64,000 nucleotides of DNA from Microvenator marinus (GTDB taxonomy: Bacteria > Myxococcota_A > Bradymonadia > Bradymonadales > Bradymonadaceae), in the NCBI RefSeq assembly GCF_007993755.1, contig NZ_CP042467.1, positions 5,356,001-5,420,000 of the forward strand, in the 5' to 3' direction. Every line of letters begins with the position of its first letter. Position 1 is the stretch's first letter. Positions 16,968 to 26,086 of the stretch are shown one piece after another. The notes under the pieces are model-generated. The model was not told the DNA's origin, made no database searches, and worked only from the letters and a program-made list of their open reading frames with translations. The position numbers and the translations under genes are program-made.

Positions 16968-18689
16968 CTACTTCTTCTTGCCCTTCTTGGACTTGGTCAC
17001 AACCTTTTGGACGCCGCGTCCATCGTCGGGAACTACTGAAACATCGATGCCACGAAGGCTCACGGTGGAGTGTTCGTTGAGCATGATCTGCGCGAGCTCC
17101 GCGCTCATGCCCACCGTGGTCTTGCCACGACTGACCTGAACACGGCCGATATGGCCGCCGCTAACGCCCGTTTCATTGGCAATCGCGCCTACCACATCGC
17201 CGACTCGAATGCCCTGGTTGGAGCCAGCCGTCAAAATGAGTTGCACCTGATTCACGTCCGCAAAGCTTGGCGCATCACCGCCACGGCTCTGTTTTCCTTT
17301 CTTGCCCTTGGACTTTCGGTCATCGCGTGGGTTTGAGTCACGCATGGCGCGTACCGACTTCCGAACGTAGGTCGGCCGGTCTTTGGTCCGCTCCATGAAC
17401 AAGTCGATGCCACGCTCGCGGGCGAGCAGGGCGGTTGCAGCGGCGGCGAGGTGTTCGAGGTCCCAAACACCAGTGCCAATCAGATGCTCGATCCACTTCT
17501 CAGCGCGATTGAGCTCCTTGTCGCTCACCATACCCATGGCCTGCGCCAGAGTGTGCTGCTGCGCACTCGCGATTTCGAAATCCGACGGTACGTCGTACTC
17601 AGGAATCGCCGCGTCGAGGTCCTTCTCCATATAGCGCAACTTTCGTTGTTCAGCCGGAGACACGAACGTGATCGCCAAGCCTTCGCGACCCGCACGACCT
17701 GTGCGGCCGATGCGGTGCACGTAGGTTTCTGTATCTTGAGGTAAATCGTAGTTCACTACGAAGGTGATATGGTCGATATCAATCCCGCGCGCGGCCACGT
17801 CAGTCGCCACAACCACCTTGATCTGACGGTTTCTAAGCCTTCCCACCACGGCTTCGCGAGCAGACTGGCTCAAGTCTCCGTGTAGAGCTTCAGCCGAAAC
17901 ACCGGCATCGTTCAGATTCTCCGCCACATCGGCGCACGACGCGCGTGTTCGGGCGAAGACGAGCACGGCTTCATGAGGGGTTCCGCGCAAGATTCGCCGC
18001 AGGGCGTCCATCTTGCTCGAGTGCGGCACCATTACGTGACCCTGCTGGATATGGTGCGAGGTCAGGCCGCTATCTTCCACCTGTACGTTGACAGGATCTT
18101 TGAGGTGTTTCTTTGCCACGCGAGCGATCGGTGGTGGCAAAGTCGCCGAGAAGAGGGCAACCTGACGGGTCTCGGGCGTGGCGTCCATGATGCGCTCAAC
18201 ATCCTCGATGAAGCCCATGCGGAGCATCTCGTCGGCCTCGTCAAGCACGAGCATTTCGAGCTTGCTCAGGTCCAATGAACCCTTGTCCAAGTGGTCGATA
18301 ATACGGCCAGGGGTGCCGACTACAATCGGCACACCGCGTGCCAGACCCTTAAACTGCGGTTGGTATGCTGCACCACCGTAAATGGTCAGAACTTGCACGC
18401 GGGTCTTCGAGGCCATTTGCGTCAACGCATCTGATACCTGAATGGCGAGCTCGCGAGTCGGAACAAGTACGAGTGCGTGAACGCCTTTATTGACGTCGCG
18501 AACTTTGTGGATGAGGGGCAATCCAAACGCTGCGGTTTTTCCAGAGCCGGTTCGAGCACCGCCGATGACGTCTCTTCCCTCCATGATGGTTGGGATGGCT
18601 TCTTCCTGGATTGGAGTTGGGGTTTCAAACCCCATCAGGCGGGTCGCTTCTACAATTCTTGGGTCTAACCCAAAGTCTTCAAATTTCAT
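16968..18689 (-). CDS. deaD: DEAD-box ATP-dependent RNA helicase (DeaD/DbpA type)
   Basis: 573 residues. Two RecA-like domains with Q motif (TPIQEEAIP), Walker A (ARTGSGKTAA), Ia (PTRELAIQV), DEAD (VLDEADEML), SAT (LFSATLPP), and the domain-2 motifs (VLVFARTR, VATDVAARGIDI, HRIGRTGRAG). A basic linker (about 455-470, KSKGKKGKQ) leads to a DbpA-type RNA-binding domain (LILTAGSNQGIRVGDVVGAI, HIGRVQVSRGKTTVGM). The role is RNA unwinding in ribosome assembly or mRNA turnover, often cold-induced. The Lys-rich C-terminus ends KSKKGKKK. Divergent from the ThDP enzyme gene. Confidence 0.95.
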   Translation of the reverse strand: MKFEDFGLDPRIVEATRLMGFETPTPIQEEAIPTIMEGRDVIGGARTGSGKTAAFGLPLIHKVRDVNKGVHALVLVPTRELAIQVSDALTQMASKTRVQVLTIYGGAAYQPQFKGLARGVPIVVGTPGRIIDHLDKGSLDLSKLEMLVLDEADEMLRMGFIEDVERIMDATPETRQVALFSATLPPPIARVAKKHLKDPVNVQVEDSGLTSHHIQQGHVMVPHSSKMDALRRILRGTPHEAVLVFARTRASCADVAENLNDAGVSAEALHGDLSQSAREAVVGRLRNRQIKVVVATDVAARGIDIDHITFVVNYDLPQDTETYVHRIGRTGRAGREGLAITFVSPAEQRKLRYMEKDLDAAIPEYDVPSDFEIASAQQHTLAQAMGMVSDKELNRAEKWIEHLIGTGVWDLEHLAAAATALLARERGIDLFMERTKDRPTYVRKSVRAMRDSNPRDDRKSKGKKGKQSRGGDAPSFADVNQVQLILTAGSNQGIRVGDVVGAIANETGVSGGHIGRVQVSRGKTTVGMSAELAQIMLNEHSTVSLRGIDVSVVPDDGRGVQKVVTKSKKGKKK

Positions 18690-18828
18690 ATTCTCTCAGT
18701 TCTTAAAGCACTAGGCGCGTGCCGTATTTCATGCCAACGGCGTTTGGTCAATGATGATCCATCTTGACACTTGCCGCGGTTTAGACGACGCAGGAAACCT
18801 AACAGATTGTGTAGCGATAAGGAAAACG

Positions 18829-20589
18829 ATGAGTGAGCGACACGGCGGAGACATCATCGGGGCGCGGCTAGCAGCCCGCGGCATCAAGGCACTCTACACC
18901 CTTTGCGGCGGACATATCTCGCCCATTTTGGTCGGAGCCGAGAAACATGGCGTCCGGATCGTGGATGTGCGCGACGAAAAACACGCCGTCTTCGCTGCCG
19001 ATGCTACTGCGCGCATGACCGGCTTGCCTGGCGTGGCCGCAGTGACCGCGGGCCCGGGGCTCACGAACACCGTGACTGCCGTCAAAAATGCCGAGATGGC
19101 GCAGGTCCCACTCCTCATCCTCGGCGGGGCCACCGCCACCGTGCTCCGTGGTCGCGGCTCCCTCCAAGATATCGATCAGATTGCGCTCATGACGCCTGTG
19201 ACCAAATGGTCAACGCGCGTCACCACGGTCAAGGCACTCGGACCAACCATCGACAAAGCGCTCGAAGTCGCCATGGAAGGTGTTCCTGGGCCCGTCTTTG
19301 TAGAAGTCCCCGTGGACCTTCTCTACCCAAAAGAGGTGGTGCGTTCCTGGTATCTCAAGGAAGCCGGCCTCGACAACCCCAAGACCTTGCCAGAAAAGGG
19401 CCTCGAGCTCGCCGTCAAAGGCTATCTCGGCCGCCAGTTCCACCAGCCGCACGTCGAGGTCGACCTCGACCTTCCGCGCCCCGACATGAGCATGTTCGGC
19501 GATTCTTTTGAGGCACAGGTTGCAAAGGTCTCAAAGGCGCTGAGCGGCGCGAAGAAGCCCGTACTGGTGGTCGGAAGCCAAGCGCTCGTGAATATGCTTC
19601 CCGGACAAGCTGACGATTTGGCCAAAGCTATTGAGAGTCTGGGCATTCCAACGTTCCTCGGTGGCACCGCAAGGGGACTCCTCGGAAGATTTTCGCCGGT
19701 TCAATTCCGCCACAAGCGAAGCGCCGCGTTGAAGAAAGCTGACGTGGTCATCGTGGCTGGATTCCCCTTTGATTTCCGACTCGGGTACGGGCGAAGCATC
19801 AATAAGAAATGCACACTCGTCTCGGCAAACCTGAGCGCCGAGGATTTGAAGAAGAATCGACGGCCCGATATTGCGGTGCAACATCATCCCGGAGAGTTCC
19901 TCAACGCTCTTGCGCGCACCGCGAAGCCCGGTCAGTGGGATAGCTGGTTCGACGAGATTCGAAAGCGCGAGGACGAGCGCGACGCGCAGATTGTAGAGCA
20001 GGGCGCAGAGCCCACAAATGATGGACTCATCAACCCACTCGACTTCTTCCTCAAGATGGAAGAACAAATGGCCGATGATGCCGTGCTAGTGGTGGACGGT
20101 GGGGACTGGGTCGCGACTGCCGCGTATATCTTGAGGCCGCGCGCACCACTCTCATGGCTAGATCCAGGTGTTTTTGGCACGCTCGGTGTGGGTGGTGGAT
20201 TTGCGGTTGGGGCAGGTGTAGCCAAGCCAGGAAAGGAATGCTGGATCATCTGGGGCGATGGCTCGTCGGCTTATTCGTTGTCGGAGTTTGATACCTTTGC
20301 ACGTCATGGGTTGGCGCCGATCGCTGTGGTCGGAAACGACGCGAGTTGGGCCCAGATTGCCCGTGACCAGGTCGAGATTCTGGGAACACCACTTGGCACC
20401 GTGCTCGAGCGAACTGAGTACCACAAAGTTGCCGAGGGTTATGGCGGGGTGGGGCTCCTTCTCACCAAGCCTCAGGATATCGACAAAACCATCGCAAAAG
20501 CCAAGAAGTTGGCCGCGCAGGGAAAACCCGTGCTCATCAATGTCCATATCGGTGGCAGCGACTTCCGCAAGGGTTCCATCTCCATTTGA
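18829..20589 (+). CDS. ThDP-dependent enzyme, acetolactate synthase-like (ILVBL / 2-hydroxyacyl lyase type)
   Basis: 586 residues from [18 protein letters not shown] (AAGGAA upstream of ATG 18829; earlier ATGs in frame lack a Shine-Dalgarno). N-terminal PYR domain with the ThDP-activating Glu in [19 protein letters not shown] and [11 protein letters not shown]. Central domain has GKSQ-like VVGSQALVN. The PP domain holds the ThDP/Mg motif in [18 protein letters not shown] and [16 protein letters not shown]. The GDGxxxYSxxEFDTF-x-RH and VGND-x-x-W-x-QI pattern is closest to ILVBL/HACL-like enzymes rather than biosynthetic AHAS. A neighbouring malate synthase-like gene suggests glyoxylate or 2-hydroxyacyl chemistry, but the substrate is unknown. 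Confidence 0.88.
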   Translation: MSERHGGDIIGARLAARGIKALYTLCGGHISPILVGAEKHGVRIVDVRDEKHAVFAADATARMTGLPGVAAVTAGPGLTNTVTAVKNAEMAQVPLLILGGATATVLRGRGSLQDIDQIALMTPVTKWSTRVTTVKALGPTIDKALEVAMEGVPGPVFVEVPVDLLYPKEVVRSWYLKEAGLDNPKTLPEKGLELAVKGYLGRQFHQPHVEVDLDLPRPDMSMFGDSFEAQVAKVSKALSGAKKPVLVVGSQALVNMLPGQADDLAKAIESLGIPTFLGGTARGLLGRFSPVQFRHKRSAALKKADVVIVAGFPFDFRLGYGRSINKKCTLVSANLSAEDLKKNRRPDIAVQHHPGEFLNALARTAKPGQWDSWFDEIRKREDERDAQIVEQGAEPTNDGLINPLDFFLKMEEQMADDAVLVVDGGDWVATAAYILRPRAPLSWLDPGVFGTLGVGGGFAVGAGVAKPGKECWIIWGDGSSAYSLSEFDTFARHGLAPIAVVGNDASWAQIARDQVEILGTPLGTVLERTEYHKVAEGYGGVGLLLTKPQDIDKTIAKAKKLAAQGKPVLINVHIGGSDFRKGSISI

Positions 20590-20590
20590 A

Positions 20591-20604
20591 GCGCCTTCAG
20601 GCGC
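20591..20604 (+). promoter_or_regulatory. Intercistronic hairpin
   Basis: GCGCCTTCAGGCGC forms a compact stem in the 28-nt gap between the ThDP enzyme stop and the next ATG (20618). Without a T-run it is unlikely to be a terminator; it could tune mRNA stability or translation of the second gene. Confidence 0.4.
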
Positions 20605-20617
20605 AGAAAAAGCACCC

Positions 20618-22588
20618 ATGAAAATCGAATACTATTCCGATTATATCTCGCCAGATTTACTGACCCATCTGATTCAAAATTCGGAAGATGCGCCCGGGGT
20701 CGAGGGTCTTAAAGTCGCGTCCGGGCCTATCGGCGAGTTCCCGGATATCGAGACGCCTGAGGCGCATAAGTTCTTGATTGAGCTCTATTTGAGGACCCGC
20801 GACCACCTGAACAAGGTCTTGGTCCAGCGCGCGAAAGACCGAGCATTCATAGACCAAAAGACCTCCGAGTTTGTGGCGCATAACGCGGAGCTCGATTTCC
20901 ATTCACCGGCCTACAAGACCGTCATCGGTCTCAAGGACGATGAAGGCCGAATCGTGATTGGCCCGAATCCAGATTATCGCGGCGACGCAACCAAAACCGT
21001 GGATGTGCCTAGGTTTATGGAGGGCATTCAGGTGACCCTCTTTGGTCCTCCGGATACGGCAAAGCTCTCAATCAACGCGATGAACGCCATCCACCGTATC
21101 CCTAAGGCCGAGCCGAAGATCGTTAGCGACTTGGTTAACGAATCCGGAGAGGTTGCGCGTTGGGGGGCCGATAACGAGGACTCAAAGACGCCTATCATGC
21201 GTAATTTCTTGCACGCGTGCAGGAATCTCGTGGGCTGTTTTGATGGAACCCTGAGCTTCGACGACCCTGACCGAAACAAGTCGTATCGCCTTGAAAATGA
21301 GCGCCTCTCAAAGCCAATTAAGCGCTTTCCCGGGCTCGCCATTCCTGACGGAAACCATATTCTTGATGGAGAGCCTCTGCCGCTTCATCTCTTCGATTTT
21401 GGCATGCATATGTTCCACAATTGGGACAAGCCAGAGGCGTTGGTCTTCTACGTCCCAAAACTCGAAAACGAAGAGGAAGCGGCCTATATCCACCATCTGG
21501 TAAAATCCGCCGAAGAGCTCCTTCAAACGCGTCATCCCGAATACCAAATGGGGCAAGTGCGGCTATTCATCGTCTATGAGAATCCGCGCGCGATTTTTAG
21601 GATCCGAGAGATTGCCGACACCCTTCATCCCTACTTTCTAGGCGGCTCACTCGGCTGGCATGACTTCCTGGGTTCGACCGCGCGCGTCTTCAAGAATGAC
21701 CCGCGATATCGAATTCCGGTCAAGGCAGACCCGAATATCGTCATCAACCACATCAAAGAGTCGCATACTCTCCTGGTTGAGAAGTTGAGCCCGATTGGCG
21801 GCATCAAGATTGGAGGCATGTACGGCGTGCTCTTTGAGGACGGCAACCCAGCTTCGTACGAAGTCTCCATGGTCGGCTACATCAAGGACGTCATCACCCA
21901 ACTCAAACGCGGGTTGGATGGATTCTGGGTGGCTCACCCGGACTTTGTACGCACGGGAATCGCGTTGGTGATGGCTTACAGAGACCTTGCAGCAGGCGAC
22001 GAGACCACTCTGACCACACTCGTCAAAGAGCTCGTCCCCAGCGCCGTTGAGCACGAGCCCTTGCTCGAATTCATCTTTGGAACGGACGTACCTGGCCTGG
22101 ACAAATCTGACCCGCTCTACCCACGAGCCGTGCTCGCCGCCACACTCGAGAAGTCAGACGTGATTGCCAACGATGACCCTGAGGAAGTGCGCTACAACGT
22201 CTTCCAGGCCCTGCAATACTTGGCCGACTGGTTGAGCGGCAATGGTTGTGTGGCCCTTCCCGCCACCATGACCAACCGCGCTGGCCAGGCTATCACAGTC
22301 CGCGTCATGGACGACCTCGCCACGACCGAACGCTCACGTTGGGAGCTCTGGGCAGAGGTCGCTCATGGCCGTGTTTCAGTCCCAGAGTTTGACGCCATCC
22401 TCCAAGCTGAACTCGAGTTCATCCGTGCAGGAAAAGATGCGCCAGGTCACGAAATCGCCGTCAAATGGGAAGGGGAGGCCGCCAAATGGTATCCAAAGGC
22501 CGCTGAGATTCTGCGCCAATTGGTCGTGACAGATAGACCCGTAGAGTTCGCCACCGAACTCTTGCTTCCGTACACGGTCAACCGCTAG
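20618..22588 (+). CDS. Malate synthase superfamily protein
   Basis: 656 residues from MKIEYYSDYISPDLLTHLIQ (ATG 20618). The longer frame upstream is antisense/overlapping and not used. The core contains IFRIREIADTLHPYFLGGSLGWHDF (in two halves around residue 325-350) and DGFWVAHPDFVRTGIA (near 450), which correspond to the acetyl-CoA/glyoxylate barrel of malate synthases (consensus DGTWVAHP). The canonical catalytic Arg/Asp region is divergent, and the protein is longer than MS-A, shorter than MS-G. Likely a Claisen-type condensing enzyme using glyoxylate or another 2-oxoacid. In operon with the ThDP enzyme (28-nt gap with hairpin). Confidence 0.75.
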   Translation: MKIEYYSDYISPDLLTHLIQNSEDAPGVEGLKVASGPIGEFPDIETPEAHKFLIELYLRTRDHLNKVLVQRAKDRAFIDQKTSEFVAHNAELDFHSPAYKTVIGLKDDEGRIVIGPNPDYRGDATKTVDVPRFMEGIQVTLFGPPDTAKLSINAMNAIHRIPKAEPKIVSDLVNESGEVARWGADNEDSKTPIMRNFLHACRNLVGCFDGTLSFDDPDRNKSYRLENERLSKPIKRFPGLAIPDGNHILDGEPLPLHLFDFGMHMFHNWDKPEALVFYVPKLENEEEAAYIHHLVKSAEELLQTRHPEYQMGQVRLFIVYENPRAIFRIREIADTLHPYFLGGSLGWHDFLGSTARVFKNDPRYRIPVKADPNIVINHIKESHTLLVEKLSPIGGIKIGGMYGVLFEDGNPASYEVSMVGYIKDVITQLKRGLDGFWVAHPDFVRTGIALVMAYRDLAAGDETTLTTLVKELVPSAVEHEPLLEFIFGTDVPGLDKSDPLYPRAVLAATLEKSDVIANDDPEEVRYNVFQALQYLADWLSGNGCVALPATMTNRAGQAITVRVMDDLATTERSRWELWAEVAHGRVSVPEFDAILQAELEFIRAGKDAPGHEIAVKWEGEAAKWYPKAAEILRQLVVTDRPVEFATELLLPYTVNR

Positions 22589-22985
22589 CTAGCGGTACGT
22601 CACGCACGCTCTTTGCGTACGACAAGGAAGACCGACTTAGCCATGCGAGTGACCCACTTGGGGTCGTGACATTCTCGGAGCGAGACGCCCTTGGGTGCGT
22701 GATTCGTGAATACACACCCGATTGCATCGCCTCGCAGTGTAGTGATGACTCACGCGAGGTTCGCTATGAGTACGATCTGATGGGCCGAGTGACGACTCAA
22801 CATTACGGCTCAGAGAACAAACCCGGTATGCTTCACAGCATACGAGAAAAAGCAATCAAGAAACAGAACGGTGGTTGGGCAAAGGGTATGAAGTTTACAA
22901 TCACGGCGGCACTCGTGAATCGAAGTTGGCAACGATTTGCCTCACATCAAATATTTTAACAACAAGACCGACGGACATATTTTCT
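22589..22985. other. Region between malate synthase-like stop and candidate immunity gene
   Basis: Roughly 400 nt without an intact gene. It holds the RHS fragment up to about 22830 and then AT-richer sequence (from 22860) with a truncated YEVYNHGG frame of a possible lost toxin tip. Confidence 0.6.
22600..22830 (+). pseudogene. RHS/YD-repeat gene fragment
   Basis: Immediately after the malate synthase-like stop the + strand reads RTLFAYDKEDRLSHASDPLG, then VTFSERDALGCVIREY and VRYEYDLMGRVTTQHYG. These are typical YD/RHS repeat signatures (YDxxGRVT). There is no start codon context and no upstream RHS gene, and the similarity stops near 22830, so this is a decapitated remnant. It marks the left end of a recombined polymorphic-toxin locus that continues to about 27114. 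Confidence 0.7.
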
Positions 22986-23456
22986 ATGACAAACCAAATT
23001 GAGAGTTGGATCCAAAAGGCGAAACCTATCGAAGAGTGGCATAGCGATGATTTTGATGAGTGCCCCGAGTTCCCGATTTATATGCTCGCGCCGGAGGACG
23101 CCAAAATTGTTTGGGGTTCAGTTGTAGGCGAGGCTAAGAACATGTTTGTAGGATTTCCCGACGATCACTGGACGAATAAAAAAACTAAGCTCGGAACTCA
23201 TTCTATGGACGAAGAGGATTGTGATGTTGGCGAGCAGTTAGAGACACTTAGACTTGCTGTAGATTGGCAATTGGACACTTGGGTTCTTCTCTTGTTCGGC
23301 CGCGGAGTCGTCGCGGTGGGGCAACTTGAGTCTTTCTTACAGCGATGGATTGACATGATGGGATTTGAGATGTTTTTTCTAACGAACGCCAACGGAGATT
23401 GGAAAGAAGAACTCGTTTTTGTTGCCGGTCCCAATATCTTCAAATGCGAAACGTAA
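22986..23456 (+). CDS. Hypothetical protein, candidate orphan immunity protein
   Basis: 156 residues, unrecognised. MTNQIESWIQKAKPIEEW is acidic, soluble and rich in Trp and Asp/Glu, with no signal peptide or membrane span; these are common traits of polymorphic-toxin immunity proteins. It sits between an RHS fragment and a second RHS-Hint gene, the usual position of an immunity gene left behind by tip exchange. The bases around the start are visibly more AT-rich than the flanks. The frame is open upstream to about 22875 (YEVYNHGG), which could be residue of a lost toxin tip. Start chosen as first Met after that; Shine-Dalgarno weak. Confidence 0.6.
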   Translation: MTNQIESWIQKAKPIEEWHSDDFDECPEFPIYMLAPEDAKIVWGSVVGEAKNMFVGFPDDHWTNKKTKLGTHSMDEEDCDVGEQLETLRLAVDWQLDTWVLLLFGRGVVAVGQLESFLQRWIDMMGFEMFFLTNANGDWKEELVFVAGPNIFKCET

Positions 23457-23548
23457 GCGGTCGAAATGGTGGACGGCCGGGTGACGTGCTATCGCCTTCG
23501 CAGCGCCTAGCTCGAATATGACTCGCGGGCCGGTCGGCGCATGACGTA

Positions 23549-25327
23549 ATGTGTGGACAAAGGCAACGTTTGCCGAATTCAACGGGTTTGGCAAGCCCCT
23601 CAGTGTGGAAAGACGCCAGGCCCGAGGTCTTGCCGAGAGGTTTTTCGCGGGTATCACGACTTCCCACACTTGGTGCCGTATTTGAAGGCGCCCACGCCTC
23701 CCACGAGGTAATCAGCGCGTGCCGCGCACCTCGTGAGATTACTCAACCAAAAGATGACGTGGTTGCCCTTTTGGACGATGCGACGGGTACGCTAGAGCGC
23801 GTGGTGTACTACACGCCGGAGGGCTTGAGTACGCATTACGATGATTCCGGGCAGGTTTTATGCGACGAGGAAGCCAGCCTCTTGGTGACCTGCACCGAAC
23901 TCAACATGCCATTTGGCTTTAATGGGATGTGGCGCTCGAATACCACCGGTTTGAGTCATATGAGGAACCGCTGGTACTCGCCGCAGCTCGGCCAGTTCAT
24001 GAGCCACGACCCGCTGGAGTACATCGACTCGTACGACCTCTACGCGTTTGCCAAACTAGACCCGATCAACTTCTGGGATCCGTGGGGATTGAGTGGTGGG
24101 AGTCTGGTTCCTAACTACGCATCTGGCGGAAGCGTGATGGAGGGAACTTCAGGGTATCTGTCTGCGAGTCCAACCAACTTTGCGAGTTTTGACTCGGGGA
24201 TGTTTATCGACCACAGCGTGGGTAGCTCGAATAACTCACCTCCAGCTGCGAATTCAGGGACCAGTGCCCAACGACCGCAACCCTCACGCCCTGGGTCGAA
24301 TCGAAATCGCAAACGTAGCATTGCGCAAGGTCCCGGACTGCCGAGCAACGCACTTGCGTGTGGTGGGCGACTGCAACTTGAATGCAGCACATTTGTGAAC
24401 CAGGGAGGGGGTGGTCCTGACGATCCGTCTGTCTTCAATGATGAGAAGCAGGGCTTTGGATTTAGGGCCGTGAAGTTCTGGGCCGAACTTATCGTAGGCG
24501 AGTCGGTATCGGCGGTCGTCATGGCTCCTGCAGTACCTTTGCGTATTGCGGGAGGGGTAGGCAAGACAGCGGGTGGACTTTTGGCCAGAGCAGGTGGATG
24601 GATTTGCAAAAACGGGCGATGCCAAAAGCTCAACCCGGCAAAGCTCATGAAGCCTTGCTCGTTTACAGAAGACACGCCTGTGTTGATGTGTGACGGAAGC
24701 GTTAAGTCGATAGACGAGGTGGAGATAGGTGACTCAGTTTTGGCGCGGAGCAAGCTCACGGGCGAGATTGCATGCCGTGAGGTCATGAACCTATCGGAGC
24801 CTGCTGAGCGCTCCATCATCCTCGTCACCCTCGAGTCCATGGATGGAACGAGCGAAGTGATTGCCACCACCGAAAACCATCCGTTCTTTGTGGAAGGTCT
24901 TGGTTGGACGCGCGTGGATGACTTGGTGCCCGGCGACCTCGTGCCGAGCGCGACTAACGGCCTTCTCACGGTCAGCGCGCTTGAGTGGACGGATCGGATG
25001 GAAATCGTCTACAACTTCGGAGTCGACGAGTTCCACACGTACTTCGTAGGCGAGGTGGGCGCGTGGGTCCACAACTGCTTTTACAACAGCATAAAAGATG
25101 CACCCGCTTATCCGAAAGACTTCGTTAAGGGGAAGTTGACAAAACATAACGTGAAAGACAAGGAGCTATTGAACGACGTTCTTCGAAAAGAGGCGCCCGG
25201 AGAATGGAACAAAGTCTATCTAGATGGTAAATCTGGAGCCGAGTCGGTTTCAGTACATTACTTTCAACACGCCAAGACCGGGAAAGTCTTTAACGTGAAA
25301 GTTAAACCCGGGCACAGTAACAAATAG
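23549..25327 (+). CDS. RHS core-Hint-toxin C-terminal module (orphan polymorphic toxin)
   Basis: 592-residue frame; an in-frame stop at 23519-23521 limits it, and no trafficking or N-terminal export domain is present. RHS-associated core at 134-180 (GLSHMRNRWYSPQLGQFMSH, then LYAFAKLDPINFWDPWG). A Ser/Asn-rich stretch and a hydrophobic helix near 310-345 follow. Then comes a Hint domain from C370 (CSFTEDTPVLMCDGSVKSID), with ENHPFFV and terminal VHNC (C510), which predicts autocatalytic release. The last 82 residues (511-592) form a small basic domain ending HYFQHAKTGKVFNVKVKPGH, the probable toxin, of a family I cannot name. Followed after 6 nt by candidate immunity genes. No Shine-Dalgarno at ATG 23549. 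Confidence 0.8.
   Translation: MCGQRQRLPNSTGLASPSVWKDARPEVLPRGFSRVSRLPTLGAVFEGAHASHEVISACRAPREITQPKDDVVALLDDATGTLERVVYYTPEGLSTHYDDSGQVLCDEEASLLVTCTELNMPFGFNGMWRSNTTGLSHMRNRWYSPQLGQFMSHDPLEYIDSYDLYAFAKLDPINFWDPWGLSGGSLVPNYASGGSVMEGTSGYLSASPTNFASFDSGMFIDHSVGSSNNSPPAANSGTSAQRPQPSRPGSNRNRKRSIAQGPGLPSNALACGGRLQLECSTFVNQGGGGPDDPSVFNDEKQGFGFRAVKFWAELIVGESVSAVVMAPAVPLRIAGGVGKTAGGLLARAGGWICKNGRCQKLNPAKLMKPCSFTEDTPVLMCDGSVKSIDEVEIGDSVLARSKLTGEIACREVMNLSEPAERSIILVTLESMDGTSEVIATTENHPFFVEGLGWTRVDDLVPGDLVPSATNGLLTVSALEWTDRMEIVYNFGVDEFHTYFVGEVGAWVHNCFYNSIKDAPAYPKDFVKGKLTKHNVKDKELLNDVLRKEAPGEWNKVYLDGKSGAESVSVHYFQHAKTGKVFNVKVKPGHSNK
23551..23700 (+). pseudogene. Frameshifted RHS fragment
   Basis: In the frame of 23551 the sequence reads KATFAEFNGFGKPLSVER, which looks like an RHS beta-strand repeat (x-FNGFGKPL-x-V). 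The recognisable RHS sequence of the next gene lies in a different frame from about 23735. The RHS segment is therefore broken by at least one frameshift or junction. Confidence 0.5.
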
Positions 25328-25333
25328 AACTGG

Positions 25334-26074
25334 GTGAAAAACATGCCTCTCAACACGTTAGCGAAGTATTGGCTGATCGGAATGGCTGACATCTTTCCCA
25401 GAATCCCTGTTCATCCGGAGGACCTGCCGCCATTACAAATGCAAGACTCGGGAAAGAATTATCTCTTGGGAATGCCTCTTCAGCAAATCGCATCTTCGCA
25501 AGGCTACTCTTGGGACGCGGAACTCGAAGATTCATTTGTCCGAGCGCGAAATGAGTTTTTAGCGCGACTCGATAGTCACCTGAAGGGCCCACTCAATGTA
25601 TCGAAACCAAAGTTCGATTCAGATGCCGTCTCGCACTCACAGTTAGGCTCTTCCTCCCGCTTAGTGATTGGGGACGAATCCATGTGCCTTTCTTATCGTC
25701 CGTTCGGAAATGAAATCGAGGCACTGGGGGCGTCTTTGATAGCGACCACTTCAGTGGGAGTACTCTCTTCAATGGTGGAAGAAGCGATTACGCGAGAAGA
25801 AGCCAAAACACTGATTTTTCAACCAACCACTTCGACTCTGGTTGGCAAGTTGCCGTTTGGAGACGGATTGGTCTCAGGCTTAGAAGTACTTCAACACGCT
25901 CTCTTTCGGTTAGAGAAGGAAGTACCGACTAATAGCCAAGTCGTTTTTCACGTCGAGGAATACCTTGAGTCTGTGTCCCTCTTTTTCGAAAACTTGGAGG
26001 CAAACATGAAGTTTGATCCCCGATGGGCCATGTCAACACGGAGCGCGAGGTCCCTGTTGAGACACCACTTTTGA
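25334..26074 (+). CDS. Candidate immunity protein, paralogue 1
   Basis: 246 residues, unrecognised. Starts 6 nt after the toxin-module stop. Soluble or peripherally hydrophobic: a central Ala/Val-rich segment (ALGASLIATTSVGVLSSMVE) could be a buried helix. Clearly paralogous to the next gene: LAKYWLIGMADIFP versus LVRYWIIGMQELFP, YLLGMPL versus YLLRGPL, LSYRPFGNEIEALGASL versus VEFRPLARVIDVLAALL, KFDPRWAMSTRSAR versus DLDPRWALTTRVAK. Position directly after an RHS-Hint toxin is the evidence for an immunity role; there is no sequence-based function. Confidence 0.72.
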   Translation: MKNMPLNTLAKYWLIGMADIFPRIPVHPEDLPPLQMQDSGKNYLLGMPLQQIASSQGYSWDAELEDSFVRARNEFLARLDSHLKGPLNVSKPKFDSDAVSHSQLGSSSRLVIGDESMCLSYRPFGNEIEALGASLIATTSVGVLSSMVEEAITREEAKTLIFQPTTSTLVGKLPFGDGLVSGLEVLQHALFRLEKEVPTNSQVVFHVEEYLESVSLFFENLEANMKFDPRWAMSTRSARSLLRHHF

Positions 26075-26086
26075 GGATTATCCCAG

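Noticed and set aside
17283-17298. Loop motif GGCTCTGT inside the DEAD-box gene
   Set aside because: No complementary arms flank it.
20258-20617. N-terminal extension of the malate synthase-like ORF
   Set aside because: It lies inside the ThDP enzyme gene in another frame and adds an Arg/Ser-rich segment with no similarity to malate synthases.
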